64,000 bases of DNA from assembly GCF_036320965.1 (NCBI RefSeq), contig NC_092225.1, forward strand, positions 71,595,108 through 71,659,107. Direction: 5' to 3'. This document shows positions 48,387 to 60,849 of this stretch, piece after piece. The notes under the pieces were generated by a model that made no database searches, was not told the DNA's origin, and saw only the letters and a program-made list of their open reading frames with translations. Both the position numbers and the translations under genes were made by a program. Each line of letters starts with the position of its first letter. The stretch's first letter is position 1. Source of the DNA: Panulirus ornatus. Taxonomy: Eukaryota; Arthropoda; Malacostraca; Decapoda; Palinuridae.

Positions 48387-49390
48387 AATTGCCGTCTCCC
48401 TCGTCAGTTCGGTAGCATAAGGAAACAGAAGAGGAATGGCCCAACCCACCCATCTACACATGTATATACATATATATTCCAGTGAGAAACTTTAGAAGCT
48501 GATGTCTGTGTTTGGGATAGTGTGTGAAAGGAGAAAGAGTAAATATAATTAAAAGCAAGAGTATCAGGTTTAGAAGTAAATAGTGACTGGAAGTTTGGGA
48601 GTGAGTGTGAATGGAGAAAATCAGGAGGAAATAGACTGTTTGGGATATCTGGGAGTGGACATGGCAGCTCAAGAAAACATGGAAGCAGAGGTGTGAGTCA
48701 TATGGTGGGTGAGGAGGGGCAAAGGACCCACAAGCACTGATGAAAGTGCTGAAAGAGTTTCTTATCTGAGAGAGTGAAAATAGATATGTTTAAAGGTATA
48801 GTAGTTCCAACGATGTTGTTAGGATGTGAGGCATGAGCTACATATGAGGGCGTGCAGATGAGGGTGGATGTGTTGGAAATTACATGTTTGAGGACAAAGT
48901 GTGGGATGATGTGGTTTGATAGGATAAGTAATAAAAGAGGAAGAAAGAGGTGTGGTATAAAGAAGAGTGTGATTGAAATAGCAAAAAGAGGTGTGCTGAA
49001 GGTTTGGACATCTGAACAGAATGAGCGAGAGGTTGCTGAAGATGATGTATGTGTCAGAAGTGGAGGGGACAAGGAAAAGAGGGAGACCAGACTGAGTATG
49101 GAAGGATATCTGACTTCTTAAGGTCTGAACTTGCAGGTGGGTGAAAGATGTACATCATATAGAGTGAAGTGGAGTGATGTGGTATACAGGTAAAGTCATA
49201 CTGTCAATGGATTGAACCAGGGCACATAAAGCAGCTGGGAGAAATCACAGAAAGGTCTGTGGTGCCTGATTATGGATAGGGGGCTACAGTTATAATGCAT
49301 TACACATCACAGCTACAGAATGGATGTGAGCATATGAGGCTTTTCCTTGTCTGTTCATGGCATTATCTCACTAATGTGGGAAATAGCAAA
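48387..49390 (+). mobile_element. Old RTE LINE remnants in opposite orientations
   Basis: 48387-48473 is a minus-strand fragment of a LINE 3' end (GCCGTCTCCCTCGTCAG...). 48484-49390 is a plus-strand diverged copy from CEKLxKLMSVFG through KMDMFKGIVVPTM, MRVDVLEITCLRTKCGMMWFD (ORF 48852-49121) and a decayed 3' UTR ending near ATGTGGGAAATAGC. Many stops. Confidence 0.75.
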
Positions 49391-49464
49391 CAAGCATGAG
49401 TGCTCCAGGAGCCTGATAATAATAGAAGGAACCCCTGGGGCAGGAGGGTGTGGTATATTTTTCC

Positions 49465-49960
49465 CCATACCTGTTCATTGTATCCCATGGTAATGAGGTA
49501 GCACCAGAAGCATACAAAAACTGGGATCATTCACTCATGTCCACTCTCTAGTCTTGAAAATACACCAAAACCACATCCCCCTATCCACAATTAGGCCCTT
49601 TTGTTTTCTTCTGAACCACTTCCATGAACAGGTTCAGTCCACTAACAGCATGTTGACACCACATCATTCTTGTATATTAAGGCACCAATCTCTTAAATCA
49701 CTGTCCCTTCCATCCTTCCATCCCCAGTTTTGTCTCAACTCTCTCCTTCTCTCTTCTATTTCTGACACATATATCCTTCCTTTCTACCTCACCTCAGTCA
49801 TCCATGTGACCAAATTATTTCAGTAAATCTTATTCAGCTCTCTCTCAATCATGCTTTTCATTATAACCAGACCTCTCACATACCCTGTCATTTCTTACTT
49901 AACAAACTCTCCTCATTTCCAACATAATCACCCTTCTCATCTAGATGCCAACCTGCCCTA
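49465..49960 (-). mobile_element. Old RTE LINE 3' remnant
   Basis: Complement shows the decayed 3' UTR (CACTCTCTAGTCTTG..., CACCAAAACCACATCCCCC) and RT C-terminal domain, far more diverged than the mosaic to its left. Confidence 0.65.
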
Positions 49961-52900
49961 GGAACACTTTCTACAGGGAATCTACAGCACACAGGGAGCT
50001 AGCCACAACCACCAGGTAGGAGCAAAAACCAAGAATCTTGGCAATGTGTATGTGTTTTTGTGGGGTAAATAAAAGATAATTGAGGAATAAGTGTTTATTG
50101 TCTTCAGTGTGGAAGCTGTACCTTGGGCATTTGGGATCTAGTGATATGCTGAATCAGCATTAGTAAATCTAGAGAGATTGGTGGTGTCCTTAACACAGAT
50201 GATGATATATATTGTTCATCAACATATCTTTTATGCCACTAACGAAGTTTTTAATATACTATGGATGATGATACGCAGTACTAATGAAAATGAGTGTAGG
50301 CAACAAACTGGAAGACTAATAATGAGTTAAACCTTCACATTCAGACATAGAAAACCAATAAATATACATATAGTACTCAGGATAATATCTTATAATGAAA
50401 AATCTACCTATACAATTTCCTTAGATGAAAAGGTGTTAAAGGTGAGAATCCTGCAGATAGAGTTTTCTTTGTCTTTAAGGCTGCTGTAACTATTCCTGTC
50501 AGACTTTGCTAAAGCACAGAAAAGAAAAAATGAAAAATACTAACTTTTATTTTCTACTCACCGCTATGTTATTCAGTCTAATATTCATCTGTTCTAGCAG
50601 ACCTGTAGTCCACTAGCTGAACTTCCAACATTCACCATGATGCTGGACAACTTCCAAACGTGAATTTTTCAACTGGGTAGCTAACAGATGCTGTCAGTCA
50701 GGCTGTGCAGCTTCTGACTAGGAATTAGCTTCAGTCATATCACTCTCAGCAAAAGACTGCCTTTGTTGCTGTAACATAATATTACGATTATTTGTATGAT
50801 AAGCTAGAGTCAACACTATGTCACGTGAACTTGGACCAGCTGAGGCTATGAGAGAGCCAGCCATCTCAATCAACTATTGCTCATGGTATATCTTTCTGTT
50901 AATCACACAAAAACAGGGTAATAAGATGTAAAGAATCAATGAGCTGAGCAAAACTCCCGTTCATCTGCTCATAAGTGGTTAAACCATGCAACCACTCTGA
51001 ACTTCCATCACTTCAATGCCTGCATAAAGTAACTCTCCATACTTTTGTACAGAACACTGGATGGAGATATTCTAAGCAATTACAAAGACATGGGCATGAT
51101 ATGGGCTGGTGTCATCAGCTAGATGACTTGGTCAGTGTGGTAGCAATTTGTTTACATTGTGTGTCAGTTGCCAATTACATGGTGTGTACTCATTAATGGT
51201 GGGGAGCCACTATACCTTGCTATATAAAACATTTTTCTATAAAAGTATCTGTCTAGTGAAGCTTTGATATGGGATGAGGGTCTTTTGTATCCTCAGCTCA
51301 CTGTTAGGCTCAGAAAGACAAGTCTGGGTATTACAAAGAAAAGAAATAATGAAACCTAAGTATCTGAGGAGATTGCAGTATATAAATTTTGTGTCCATCA
51401 AAATAAAATAATTTCCAAATGCTAAAGATATAGCTGCATTTATACACATAAAAAGATTACTGTATGCATTTTAGAGGATATTCAAATATGCAGATACCAA
51501 TATGCTCTCTCTTTATCAGGTCATCTTTTCCCACATTCAATACAAGATAGGGCTTGAAGATCCTTTCACACATCTATTTCCTACTTCAGTACATAATCCG
51601 AATATTTCTGCATTCATCCCAGGGAAAAACAAAATTGCATGAAACATCTGTTGCATACAAGTCTTCATGCTGCTCTGTTAATCAAATAAATAAAGCAGCT
51701 GTAACTTACACAAAGATACTCATTATGAGCTAAAGATCATTGTTTCTACACTTCCACATAAACTGTTATAACTTTGAGGGCGTGTGAACTGTCATGTATA
51801 ATCTTTCTGAAGATATCCCTTTAAAAGACATAGCAAAACAGCAGTGCCTATTACCTTCATACACTCAGCTGATATAATGAGCTAGCTGAGTCATAGCTGT
51901 AACGGTAGTTATCCTATCATCCATCATAAAGTGCTACCCTCAATAGTAGACTGATAAAACCTAACAGTAGTTACTCTACCATCCGTCATAAAGTGCTACC
52001 CTCAATAGCAGACCGATAAAACCTGTCATTCCCAATAAATAAGTTCGTCACTAATCAAAAGGAAAACATATGGGATAAGTGTGATGACTAAAGGTTAAAA
52101 GTCTTACATGTTAAAATTTTGATACCTGAGATAAAGTAATCATAATATTCTGTAACTGATTATACATCTAATGTAATCTCTCATAATCAGTAATCATACA
52201 AACTATGATCAATGGCAGTGACAACGAAATGAATTGTGTTCAAGATATGGGTGAAATCATGAGTATTTTAAAATTTCTTTATTACTTTTGACATTATCAC
52301 AAATTCAGTTATCTTAGAGGACTCATTGATTCATTGTCATGAATAGCAAATAATACAGCTTACAGCTTATGGACAAGAGATGTAGACTGTCCATATCTGG
52401 TTGTGGCTGCCTTATCAGTGTCTGCTGAGAGCTTATTTAGTTTTGCCACAAAACATCTCCACCCTGATTACCACAGCCTGAATGAGGATACCTATCAGAA
52501 ATTCATGATGGTTTGATACATTATTTGCAGTTATCTATCTGCATGGTATGGGAATGGATTTCTACATTTCATGTAGCTCCATCTTCATGGAGTATTAACA
52601 ACAACTCAGTGACTCAAGTGATGTCTAAAATGTAACACTAATTCTCACATTATGCAAGGATGTGTTTTTTATCTTTGTGTGGAAAATGTACAAAAGATGA
52701 TAAATTACACTGCAATTGTGGTCATAACCATAACTTCAATAAGTCATCATATGACATCATAAAGTGATGTAATCATGCCCAACCTTGGCAGAACACAGCT
52801 ACCCCTTGTATAATGATGGTTACATGCCTGTAAAACCTCTTACATAAAGGGTCATTCCATAAGCAATTAAAATCTATAATACAAAGGATGTTACATTTCT

Positions 52901-53339
52901 TAGTCTGCATTTTCTATACCTAACTCTTAAATATGGAATATACATGTAACAACTCACTTTATGAGCTCATTACGATAGGATACATCCGTAGTATTAACTT
53001 ACAAAATATCCATGAAAACTTACCAGAGAATGTGGTGATGATAGCTTGAGAGGGTGGTGGGGTGGGATAGAATGGAGTGAGGGTTACTGGGATGGAAAGG
53101 GAGGGACACTAAGGTTGTGTCACCCTATAAATTATCTTGATTCAGCAACTGTTTCAACTGGAAGTAGAGAAGTTTCCTTAATCTCTTTGAAAAAGCTATC
53201 CAATTTCAGCTGTGTGGTATGGCTCTTTCCTCTCTCTAAAATGCTATCTATATATCTACCTACCTATATCTCTGATACCTGATCTCTTCAGGAACTCCAT
53301 CAAGGAGGTGGCCACAGCAAAAGAGTCTTCAAACTGGTG
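49961..53339. other. Unassigned AT-rich intergenic sequence
   Basis: 3.4 kb without an ORF above 78 residues, without LINE matches and without a recognisable RNA gene. The only structure seen is a two-copy tandem repeat at 51901-52024. Host non-coding DNA (intron or intergenic) is the simplest reading. Confidence 0.5.
51901..52024. repeat. Two-copy tandem repeat, 62-bp period
   Basis: 51901-51962 and 51963-52024 share ATCATAAAGTGCTACCCTC (with small changes just before) and end GATAAAACCT; a handful of substitutions separate them. Confidence 0.85.
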
Positions 53340-53505
53340 AACTGCAGTGCCGTTTTTTAGCCTTTAGTGCCTCACCCTTGACAGGCCACTGACAGAGAGC
53401 AACTCTAGCTCAGTGTTTTCAGAGGTTCCTACCTAATGCTTCTACCTAATTTTCCAACCTGTTACTTTTACCTAATGCCCCTACCAAATATTTCTAAAAA
53501 GCTCC
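53340..53505 (-). repeat. Dispersed repeat with internal TTAGGTAG motifs, copy 2
   Basis: The reverse complement has the same block order as 19280-19420: GGCATTAGGTAAAAGTAAC, GCATTAGGTAGGAACCTCTG, then CTCTGTCAGTGGCC. Family unknown. Confidence 0.6.
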
Positions 53506-54154
53506 CTGTAGGTATGCAAAAAATCAACAAACCCTCTACAGCAGTATTTAGCAAAATGGTGTGCCATGGAACATTCTAATTGAAAATATAAAACAGATAT
53601 TGCAGTGTCTTGACAAAAACTGGAATATCGATTTTATGAAAATAAAATTCATAACAATGGTGCTGTGCTAAGCATGAACTGCAAATGAGAGGCAACGAAC
53701 CACATACAAGGACTAGACATTAAAAAAATTTGAGAAATGTCTTGGTAAAGTATTAGAAATATTTTGTAAATCGCTTAAATATACACTAATACTCCCATTG
53801 AAAACTTCCCATCTGAAAGGTGATTCACGGCAGAACACTTTTTCTTCATTTATTACAAAACATAGTGAAAAAGTGTGAATTCAAATGAACTGGTCACATC
53901 CACCATTTTTGTCTATGCTTGCTTCATCCAGCATTTTAAAAACATTTGTAAATAATCTATTCTCTCTATTCTCATAATGTCTGGAATAATAATCACAAGT
54001 AATAGTGCTAAGAAAACACCTAGGAATATGAGAAAAAGTATAAGCTTGGAAGTAAAAATGTAAGTACTGAGAAGATTGGAAGTAGGTGAGCAGCAAGGTA
54101 TCAGGAGCATAACTTCATATCACATAAGTTATAGCAACCCTGCTGAAAGCTGAT
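53506..54154. other. Unassigned sequence
   Basis: No coding or RNA feature recognised. A GTGTGCCATGGAAC block near 53560 recalls some hAT-type non-autonomous DNA transposon ends, but no matching opposite end was found. Confidence 0.35.
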
Positions 54155-54540
54155 TTGTTAAGAGCTCTTTCTCCAGGAACTAATATCATATGTTCAACAT
54201 CCTACACAAACAAGTCATCTGCTCCACTTCAAATTATGCCTAGCCAGCCTGGTCTTCCACCTTCTCAGAACAAATATAACAGAAATGCAACCACACAAAG
54301 CTATGCACTCAGAAAATTCCATGGCTGCCTACCAACCACAAACACTCAATGCCTTCACAATGAACCAAACATCCTCCCAATACAGTCCCACCTTAACATG
54401 CTTGGCACCCAGTTCTATACCACAACAATAGACCCCTCCCACACTAACCACTCTCTAACTAACCAACAACCCTTAGGTAGAAATGATCACACCACCTTCA
54501 ACAAACATGACATTGACAAAACACATCGCACTGATATAAC
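54155..54540 (+). mobile_element. C-terminal relic of the Jockey/CR1-type LINE
   Basis: ORF 54155-54544 (129 residues) contains SQPGLPPSQNK, RKFHGCLPTTNTQCLHNEPNILPI and LNMLGTQFYTTTIDPSHTNHSLTNQ, matching the region after the RT in the family seen at 21981-23690. Truncated at both ends; the SINE follows directly. Confidence 0.6.
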
Positions 54541-54547
54541 TTGAGAA

Positions 54548-54720
54548 GTCCTCCATGGTGTAGTGGTTAGCGTTTCTGACCCTGATGCATTCACAGGCCG
54601 GCCGGGGTTGAGCGCATAGGTTTGAATGCTGATTATGGCAGTCACTCCAGTCAACCCAGCTTTTCATCACCCTTAGTGACTGGTTGAAAAGATTGGGTAC
54701 CTGGCTCAGGCTAGGATATA
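54548..54720 (+). mobile_element. tRNA-derived SINE
   Basis: The head TCCTCCATGGTGTAGTGGTTAGC contains an A-box-like element. GGTTTGAATGC about 50 bp further on is B-box-like. A GC-rich insert (GGCCGGCCGGGG) separates them. The body CAGCTTTTCATCACCCTTAG...GGTTGAAAAGATTGGGTACC has no coding capacity and ends in an AT tail at about 54718. The head resembles Val/Asp/Glu-type tRNA genes, but no cloverleaf survives. Confidence 0.75.
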
Positions 54721-54740
54721 TATATATATATATCTATTTA

Positions 54741-56542
54741 TTCATTTTTATACCTTGTCGCTGTCTCCCATGTTAGCGAGGTAGCGCAAGGAAACAGACA
54801 AAAGAATGGCCAAACCCACCCACATACACATGTATATACATACATGCCAACACACGCACGTATACATGCCTATACATTTCAATGTATACATACTTATACA
54901 CAGACATATACATATATACACATGTACATATTCATACATGCTGCCTTCATCCATTCCTGCCGCCACCCCACCACACTTGAAATGGCACCCCCCCCTCCCC
55001 CCGCGTGCGTGTGAGGTAGTGCTAGGAAAAGACAACAAAGGACACATTCGTTCACACTCAGTCTCTAGCTGTCATGTGTAATGCACAGAAACCATAGCTC
55101 CTTTTCCATATCCAGGCCCCACAGAACTTTCCATGGTTTACCCCAGATGCTTCACATACCCTGGTTCAATCCACTGACAGCACGTCAACCCCGGTATACC
55201 ACACCATTCCAATTTACTCTATTCCTTGCATGCCTTTCACCCTCCTGCATGTTCAGGCCCCGATCACTCAAAATCTTTTTCACTCCATCTTTCCACCTCC
55301 AATTTGGTATCCCACTTCTCCTCATTCCCTCCACCTCTGACACATATATCCTCTTGGTCAATCTTTCCTCACTCATTCTCTCCATGTAACCAAACCATTT
55401 CAAAACACCCGCGTCTGCTCTCTCAACCACACTCTTTTTCTTGCCACACATATCTCTTACCCTTTCATTACTTACTTGATCAAACCACCTCACACCACAT
55501 ATTGTCCTCAAACATTTCATTTCCCCACACATCCACCTCCTCCGCACAACCCTATCTACAGCCCATGCCTTACAACCATATAACATTGTTGGAACCACGA
55601 TTCCTTCAAGTATATCCATTTTTGTTCTCTGAGATAACGTTCTCGCCTCCCACACATTCTTCAACACTCCCAGAACCTTCGCTCACTCCCCCAACCTGTG
55701 ACTCACTTCCACTTCCATGGTTCCATCCACTGCCAAATCCACTCCCAGATATCTAAAGCACTTCACTTCCTCCAGTTTTTCTCCATTGAAAGTTACCTCC
55801 CAAATGACTTGTCCCTTAACCCTACTGAACCTAATAACCTTGCTCTTATTCACATTTACTCTCAGCTTTCTTCTTTCGCACACTTTACCAAACTCAGTTG
55901 CCAACTTCTGCAGTTTCTCACCTGAATCAGCCACCAGCACTGTATCATCAGCAACCAACAACTGACTCACTTCCCAAGCCCTCTCATCCACAACGGACTG
56001 CATACTTGCCCTTCTCTCCAAAACTCTTGCATTCACCTCCCTAACAACTCCATCTATAAACAAATTAAACAACCATGGAGACAATTCGCACCTCTGCTGC
56101 AAACCGGCATTCACTGGGAACCAGTCACTTTCCTACATCCTTACATCCTTGATAAAAACTTATCACTGCTTCTAGCAAATTACCTTCCATACCATATACT
56201 CTCAATACCTTCCACAGAGCATCTCTATCAACTCTACCATATGTCTTCTCCAGATCCACAAGTGCTACATACAAATCCATCTGTTTCTCTAACTATTTCT
56301 CACATACATTTTTCAAAGCAAACACCTGATCCACACATCCTCTACCACTTCTAAAACCACACTGCTCTTCTCCAATCTGATTCTCTGTACATGCCGTGAC
56401 CCTCTCAGTCAATACCTTCCCATATAATTTCCCAGGAATACTCAACAAACTGATACCTCTGTAATTTGAACACTCACCTTTATCCCCTTTGCCTTCATAC
56501 AATGGCACTTTGCATGCATTCTGCCAATTCTCAGGCACCTCA
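54741..56542 (-). mobile_element. 5'-truncated RTE LINE, long 3' UTR form
   Basis: 3' terminus ACCTTGTCGCTGTCTCCCATG at 54754, long 3' UTR to about 55190, C-terminal domain (ORF 55667-55185), palm (56114-55683: LSPWLFNLFIDG, VADDTVLVAD) and RT fingers to about 56542 with several frameshifts. The box is VADD; motif Asp residues are retained. Older than the AT-flanked copies on its right. Ends at GNCQNEVPE where an AT tract begins. Confidence 0.88.

Positions 56543-56625
<83 letters not shown>
56543..56625. repeat. (TA)n microsatellite at a head-to-head LINE junction
   Basis: About 83 bp, starting with ATATGTGTGTATA. Both flanking LINEs are 5'-truncated here and point away from it. Confidence 0.97.
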
Positions 56626-56627
<2 letters not shown>

Positions 56628-58702
56628 AGTGGGAGATGTATAAAAGAAAGAGACAGGAGGTCAAGAGAAAGGTGCAAGAGGTGAAAAAAAGGGCAAATGA
56701 GAGTTGGGGTGAGAGAGTATCATTAAATTTTAGGGAGAATAAAAAGATGTTCTGGAAGGAGGTAAATAAAGTGCGTAAGACAAGGGAGCAAATGGGAACT
56801 TCAGTGAAGGGCGCAAATGGGGAGGTGATAACAAGTAGTGGTGATGTGAGGAGGAGATGGAGTGAGTATTTTGAAGGTTTGTTGAATGTGTTTGATGATA
56901 GAGTGGCAGATATAGGGTGTTTTGGTCGAGGTGGTGTGCAAAGTGAGAGGGTTAGGGAAAATGATTTGGTAAACAGAGAAGAGGTAGTGAAAGCTTTGCG
57001 GAAGATGAAAGCCGGCAAGGCAGCAGGTTTGGATGGTATTGCAGTGGAATTTATTAAAAAAGGGGTGACTGTATTGTTGACTGGTTGGTAAGGTTATTTG
57101 ATGTATGTATGACTCATGGTGAGGTGCCTGAGGATTGGCGGAATGCGTGCATAGTGCCATTGTACAAAGGCAAAGGGGATAAGAGTGAGTGCTCAAATTA
57201 CAGAGGTATAAGTTTGTTGAGTATTCCTGGTAAATTATATGGGAGGGTATTGATTGAGAGGGTGAAGGCATGTACAGAGCATCAGATTGGGGAAGAGCAG
57301 TGTGGTTTCAGAAGTGGTAGAGGATGTGTGGATCAGGTGTTTGCTTTGAAGAATGTATGTGAGAAATACTTAGAAAAGCAAATGGATTTGTATGAAGCAT
57401 TTATGGATCTGGAGGAGGCATATGATAGAGTTGATAGAGATGCTCTGTGGAAGGTATTAAGAATATATGGTGTGGGAGGAAAGTTGCTAGAAGCAGTGAA
57501 AAGTTTTTATCGAGGATGTAAGGCATGTGTACGTGTAGGAAGAGAGGAAAGTGATTGGTTTTCAGTGAATGTAGGTTTGTGGCAGGGGTGTGTGATGTCT
57601 CCATGGTTGTTTAATTTGTTTATGGATGGGGTTGTTAGGGAGGTAAATGCAAGAGTTTTGGTAAGAGGGGCAAGTATGAAGTCTGTTGGGGATGAGAGAG
57701 CTTGGGAAGTGAGTCAGTTGTTGTTCGCTGATGATACAGCGCTGGTGGCTGGTTCATGTGAGAAACTGCAGAAGCTGGTGACTGAGTTTGGTAAAGTGTG
57801 TGGAAGAAGAAAGTTAAGAGTAAATGTGAATAAGAGCAAGGTTATTAGGTACAGTAGGGTTGAGGGTCAAGTCAATTGGGAGGTGAGTTTGAATGGAGAA
57901 AAACTGGAGGAAGTGAAGTGTTTTAGATATCTGGGAGTGGATCTGGCAGCGGATGGAACCATGGAAGCGGAAGTGGATCATAGGGTGGGGGAGGGGGCGA
58001 AAATTCTGGGGGCCTTGAAGAATGTGTGGAAGTCGAGAACATTATCTCGGAAAGCAAAAATGGGTATGTTTGAAGGAATAGTGGTTCCAACAATGTTGTA
58101 TGGTTGCGAGGCGTGGGCTATGGATAGAGTTGTGCGCAGGAGGATGGATGTGCTGGAAATGAGATGTTTGAGGAAAATGTGTGGTGTGAGGTGGTTTGAT
58201 CGAGTGAGTAACGTAAGGGTAAGAGAGATGTGTGGAAATAAAAAGAGCGTGGTTGAGAGAGCAGAAGAGGGTGTTTTGAAGTGGTTTGGGCACATGGAGA
58301 GAATGAGTGAGGAAAGATTGACCAATAGGATATATGTGTCGGAGGTGGAGGGAACGAGGAGAAGAGGGAGACCAAATTGGAGGTGGAAAGATGGAGTGAA
58401 AAAGATTTTGTGTGATCGGGGCCTGAACATGCAGGAGGGTGAAAGGAGGGCAAGGAATAGAGTGAATTGGAGCGATGTGGTATACCGGGGTTGACGTGCT
58501 GTCAGTGGATTGAATCAAGGCATGTGAAGCGTCTGGGGTAAACCATGGAAAGCTGTGTAGGTATGTATATTTGTGTGTGTGGACGTATGTATATACATGT
58601 GTATGGGGGGGGGGTTGGGCCATTTCTTTCGTCTGTTTCCTTGCGCTACCTCGCAAACACGGGAGACAGCGACAAAGTATAATATAATAAATAAATAAAT
58701 AA
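56626..58702 (+). mobile_element. 5'-truncated RTE LINE, short 3' UTR form
   Basis: From [15 protein letters not shown] in the linker. One G missing near 57063 (KKGVTVLL instead of KKGGDCIVD) splits linker and fingers (to 57091) from a long RT ORF (57085-58494). Short 3' UTR, terminus GCTACCTCGCAAACACGGG, then a TAATAAATAAAT tail into which the next copy is joined. Confidence 0.93.
57085..58494 (+). CDS. Reverse transcriptase and C-terminal domain, longest open LINE RT
   Basis: 469 residues, open to the end. Contains EVPEDWRNACIVPLYKGKG, CGFRSGRGCVDQVFALKN, FMDLEEAYDRVDR (K changed to E, catalytic D kept), GLWQGCVMSPWLFNLF (R of the usual LRQG changed to W), LLFADDTALVAG, NVNKSKVIRYSR, GVDLAADGTMEAEV, GCEAWAMDRVVRRRMDVLEM, MCGNKKSVVERAEEGVLKWFGHMERM and GRPNWRWKDGVKKIL, ending VVYRG-stop. 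The catalytic Asp triad is present. The W in motif B and loss of the endonuclease upstream make independent activity unlikely. Annotated as part of a transposon, not a host gene. Confidence 0.85.
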   Translation: MVRLFDVCMTHGEVPEDWRNACIVPLYKGKGDKSECSNYRGISLLSIPGKLYGRVLIERVKACTEHQIGEEQCGFRSGRGCVDQVFALKNVCEKYLEKQMDLYEAFMDLEEAYDRVDRDALWKVLRIYGVGGKLLEAVKSFYRGCKACVRVGREESDWFSVNVGLWQGCVMSPWLFNLFMDGVVREVNARVLVRGASMKSVGDERAWEVSQLLFADDTALVAGSCEKLQKLVTEFGKVCGRRKLRVNVNKSKVIRYSRVEGQVNWEVSLNGEKLEEVKCFRYLGVDLAADGTMEAEVDHRVGEGAKILGALKNVWKSRTLSRKAKMGMFEGIVVPTMLYGCEAWAMDRVVRRRMDVLEMRCLRKMCGVRWFDRVSNVRVREMCGNKKSVVERAEEGVLKWFGHMERMSEERLTNRIYVSEVEGTRRRGRPNWRWKDGVKKILCDRGLNMQEGERRARNRVNWSDVVYRG

Positions 58703-59818
58703 ATGTAGGTTTGCGGCAGGGGTGTGTGATGTCTCCATGGTTGTTTAATTTGTTTATGGATGGGGTTGTTACGGAGGTAAATGCAAGAGTTTTGGAAAGA
58801 GGGGCAAGTATGAAGTCTGTTGGGGATGAGGGAGCTTGGGAAGTGAGTCAGTTGTTGTTCGCTGATGATACAGCGCTGGTGGCTGATTCATGTGAGAAAC
58901 TGCAGAAGCTGGTGACTGAGTTTGGTAAAGTGTGTGGAAGAAGAAAGTTAAGAGTAAATGTGAATAAGAGCAAGGTTATTAGGTACAGTAGGGTTGAGGG
59001 TCAAGTCAATTGGGAGGTGAGTTTGAATGGAGAAAAACTGGAGGAAGTGAAGTGTTTTAGATATCTGGGAGTGGATCTGGCAGCAGATGGAACCATGGAA
59101 GCGGAAGTGGATCATAGGGTGGGGGAGGGGGCGAAAATTTTGGGAGCCTTGAAAAACGTGTGGAAGTCGAGAACATTATCTCGGAAAGCAAAAATGGGTA
59201 TGTTTGAAGGAATAGTGGTTCCAACAATGTTGTATGGTTGCGAGGCGTGGGCTATGGATAGAGTTGTGCGCAGGAGGATGGACGTGCTGGAAATGAGATG
59301 TTTGAGGAAAATGTGTGGTGTGAGGTGGTTTGATCGAGTAAGTAACGTAAGGGTAAGAGAGATGTGTGGAAATAAAAAGAGCGTGGTTGAGAGAGCAGAA
59401 GAGGGTGTTTTGAAATGGTTTTGGCACATGGAGAGAATGAGTGAGGAAAGATTAACCAAGAGGATATATGTGTCGGAGGTGGAGGGAACGAGGAGAAGAG
59501 GGAGACCAAATTGGAGGTGGAAAGATGGAGTGAAAAAGATTTTGTGTGATCGGGGCCTGAACATGCAGGAGGGTGAAAGGAGGGCAAGGAATAGAGTGAA
59601 TTGGAGCGATGTGGTATACAGGGGTTGACGTGCTGTCAGTGGATTGAATCGGGGCATGTGAAGCGTCTGGGGTGAACCATGGAAAGCTGTGTAGGTATGT
59701 ATATTTGCGTGTGTGGACGTGTGTATGTACATGTGTATGGGGGGGGGGGTTGGGCCATTTCTTTCGTCTGTTTCCTTGCGCTACCTCGCAAACGCGGGAG
59801 ACAGCGACAAAGTATAAA

Positions 59819-59827
<9 letters not shown>
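58703..59827 (+). mobile_element. 5'-truncated RTE LINE, short 3' UTR form
   Basis: Starts at GTAGGTTTGCGGCAGG (GLRQGC) directly in the AAAT tail of the previous copy, sharing AAT. ORF 58711-59628 (305 residues) has MSPWLFNLF, FADDTALVAD and an intact C-terminal domain (GFLRKMCG variant also present in the preceding copy). Short 3' UTR, terminus, A tail. Confidence 0.93.

Positions 59828-59886
<59 letters not shown>
59828..59886. repeat. (AT)n microsatellite
   Basis: Extends the A tail of the preceding LINE; the next LINE is truncated at its right edge. Confidence 0.97.
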
Positions 59887-59890
<4 letters not shown>

Positions 59891-60800
59891 GAATGTGTGG
59901 AAGGCAAGAACGTTATCTTGGAGAGCAAAAATGGGTATGTTTGAAGGAATAGTGGTTCCAACAATGTTATATGGTTGTGAGGCATGGGTGATAGATAGGG
60001 TTGTGTGGAGGAGGGTGGATGTGTTGGAAATGAGATGTTTGAGGACAATATGTAGTGTGAGGTGGTTTGATCGAGTAAGTACTGAATGGGTAGGACAGAT
60101 GTGTGGTAATAAAATGAGTGAGGTTAAGAGAACAAAAGAGGGTGTATTGAAATGGTTTGGTCACATGGAGAGAATGAGTGAGGAAAGATTGACAAAGAGG
60201 ATATATGTGTCAGAGGTGGAGGGAACGAGGAGAAGTGGGAGACCAAATTGGAGGTGGAAGGAAGGAGTGAAAAAGATTTTGAGCGATCGAGGCTTGAACA
60301 TACAAGAGGGTGAAAGGCATGCAAGGAATAGAGTGAATTGGAACCATATGGTATACTGGGGTTGACGTGCTGTCAATGGATTGAACCAGGGCATGTGAAG
60401 CGTCTGGGGTAAACCATGGAAAGTTTTGTGGGGCCTGGATGTGGAATAGGAGCTGTGGTTTTCGATGCATTACACATGACAGCTAGAGATTGAGTGTGAA
60501 CGAATGTGGCTTCTCTTGTCTTTTCCTGGTGCTACCTTGCACACACGTGGGGGATGGGGTGTCATTTCATATCTGATGGGTGGCAGAAGGAATGGGTGAA
60601 GGCAGCATGTATGAATATGTACATGTGTATATATGTATGTCTGTGTATGCATATGTATGTATACGTTGGAATGTACAGGTATGTATATGTGCGTGTGTGG
60701 GCGCTTATGTATATACATGTGTAAGTGGGTGGGTTGGGCCATTCTTTTGTCTGTTTCCTTGCACTACCTCGCTAACATGGGAGACAGCGTCAAAGTATAA
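59887..60800 (+). mobile_element. 5'-truncated RTE LINE, long 3' UTR form
   Basis: Starts at KNVWKARTLSW (ORF 59895-60365, 156 residues), C-terminal domain ending VYWG-stop, then the long 3' UTR with terminus GCACTACCTCGCTAACATGGG. Diverged from the young AT-flanked copies. Confidence 0.9.
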
Positions 60801-60849
60801 GAAAATAGAATAGGAAAAAAAAAGAAAAATGTATCTATATGTTTTTTTT

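Noticed and set aside
53540..53600. hAT-type non-autonomous transposon end (GTGTGCCATGGAAC)
   Set aside because: No inverted partner end or 8-bp target duplication found; similarity is short and from memory.
54548..54632. tRNA gene
   Set aside because: A GC-rich insert and a degenerate B box prevent a cloverleaf; the downstream body and AT tail fit a SINE.
57085..58494. Domesticated host reverse transcriptase
   Set aside because: It is flanked by LINE UTRs, has a motif-B change and a frameshift just upstream, and equals many neighbouring copies.
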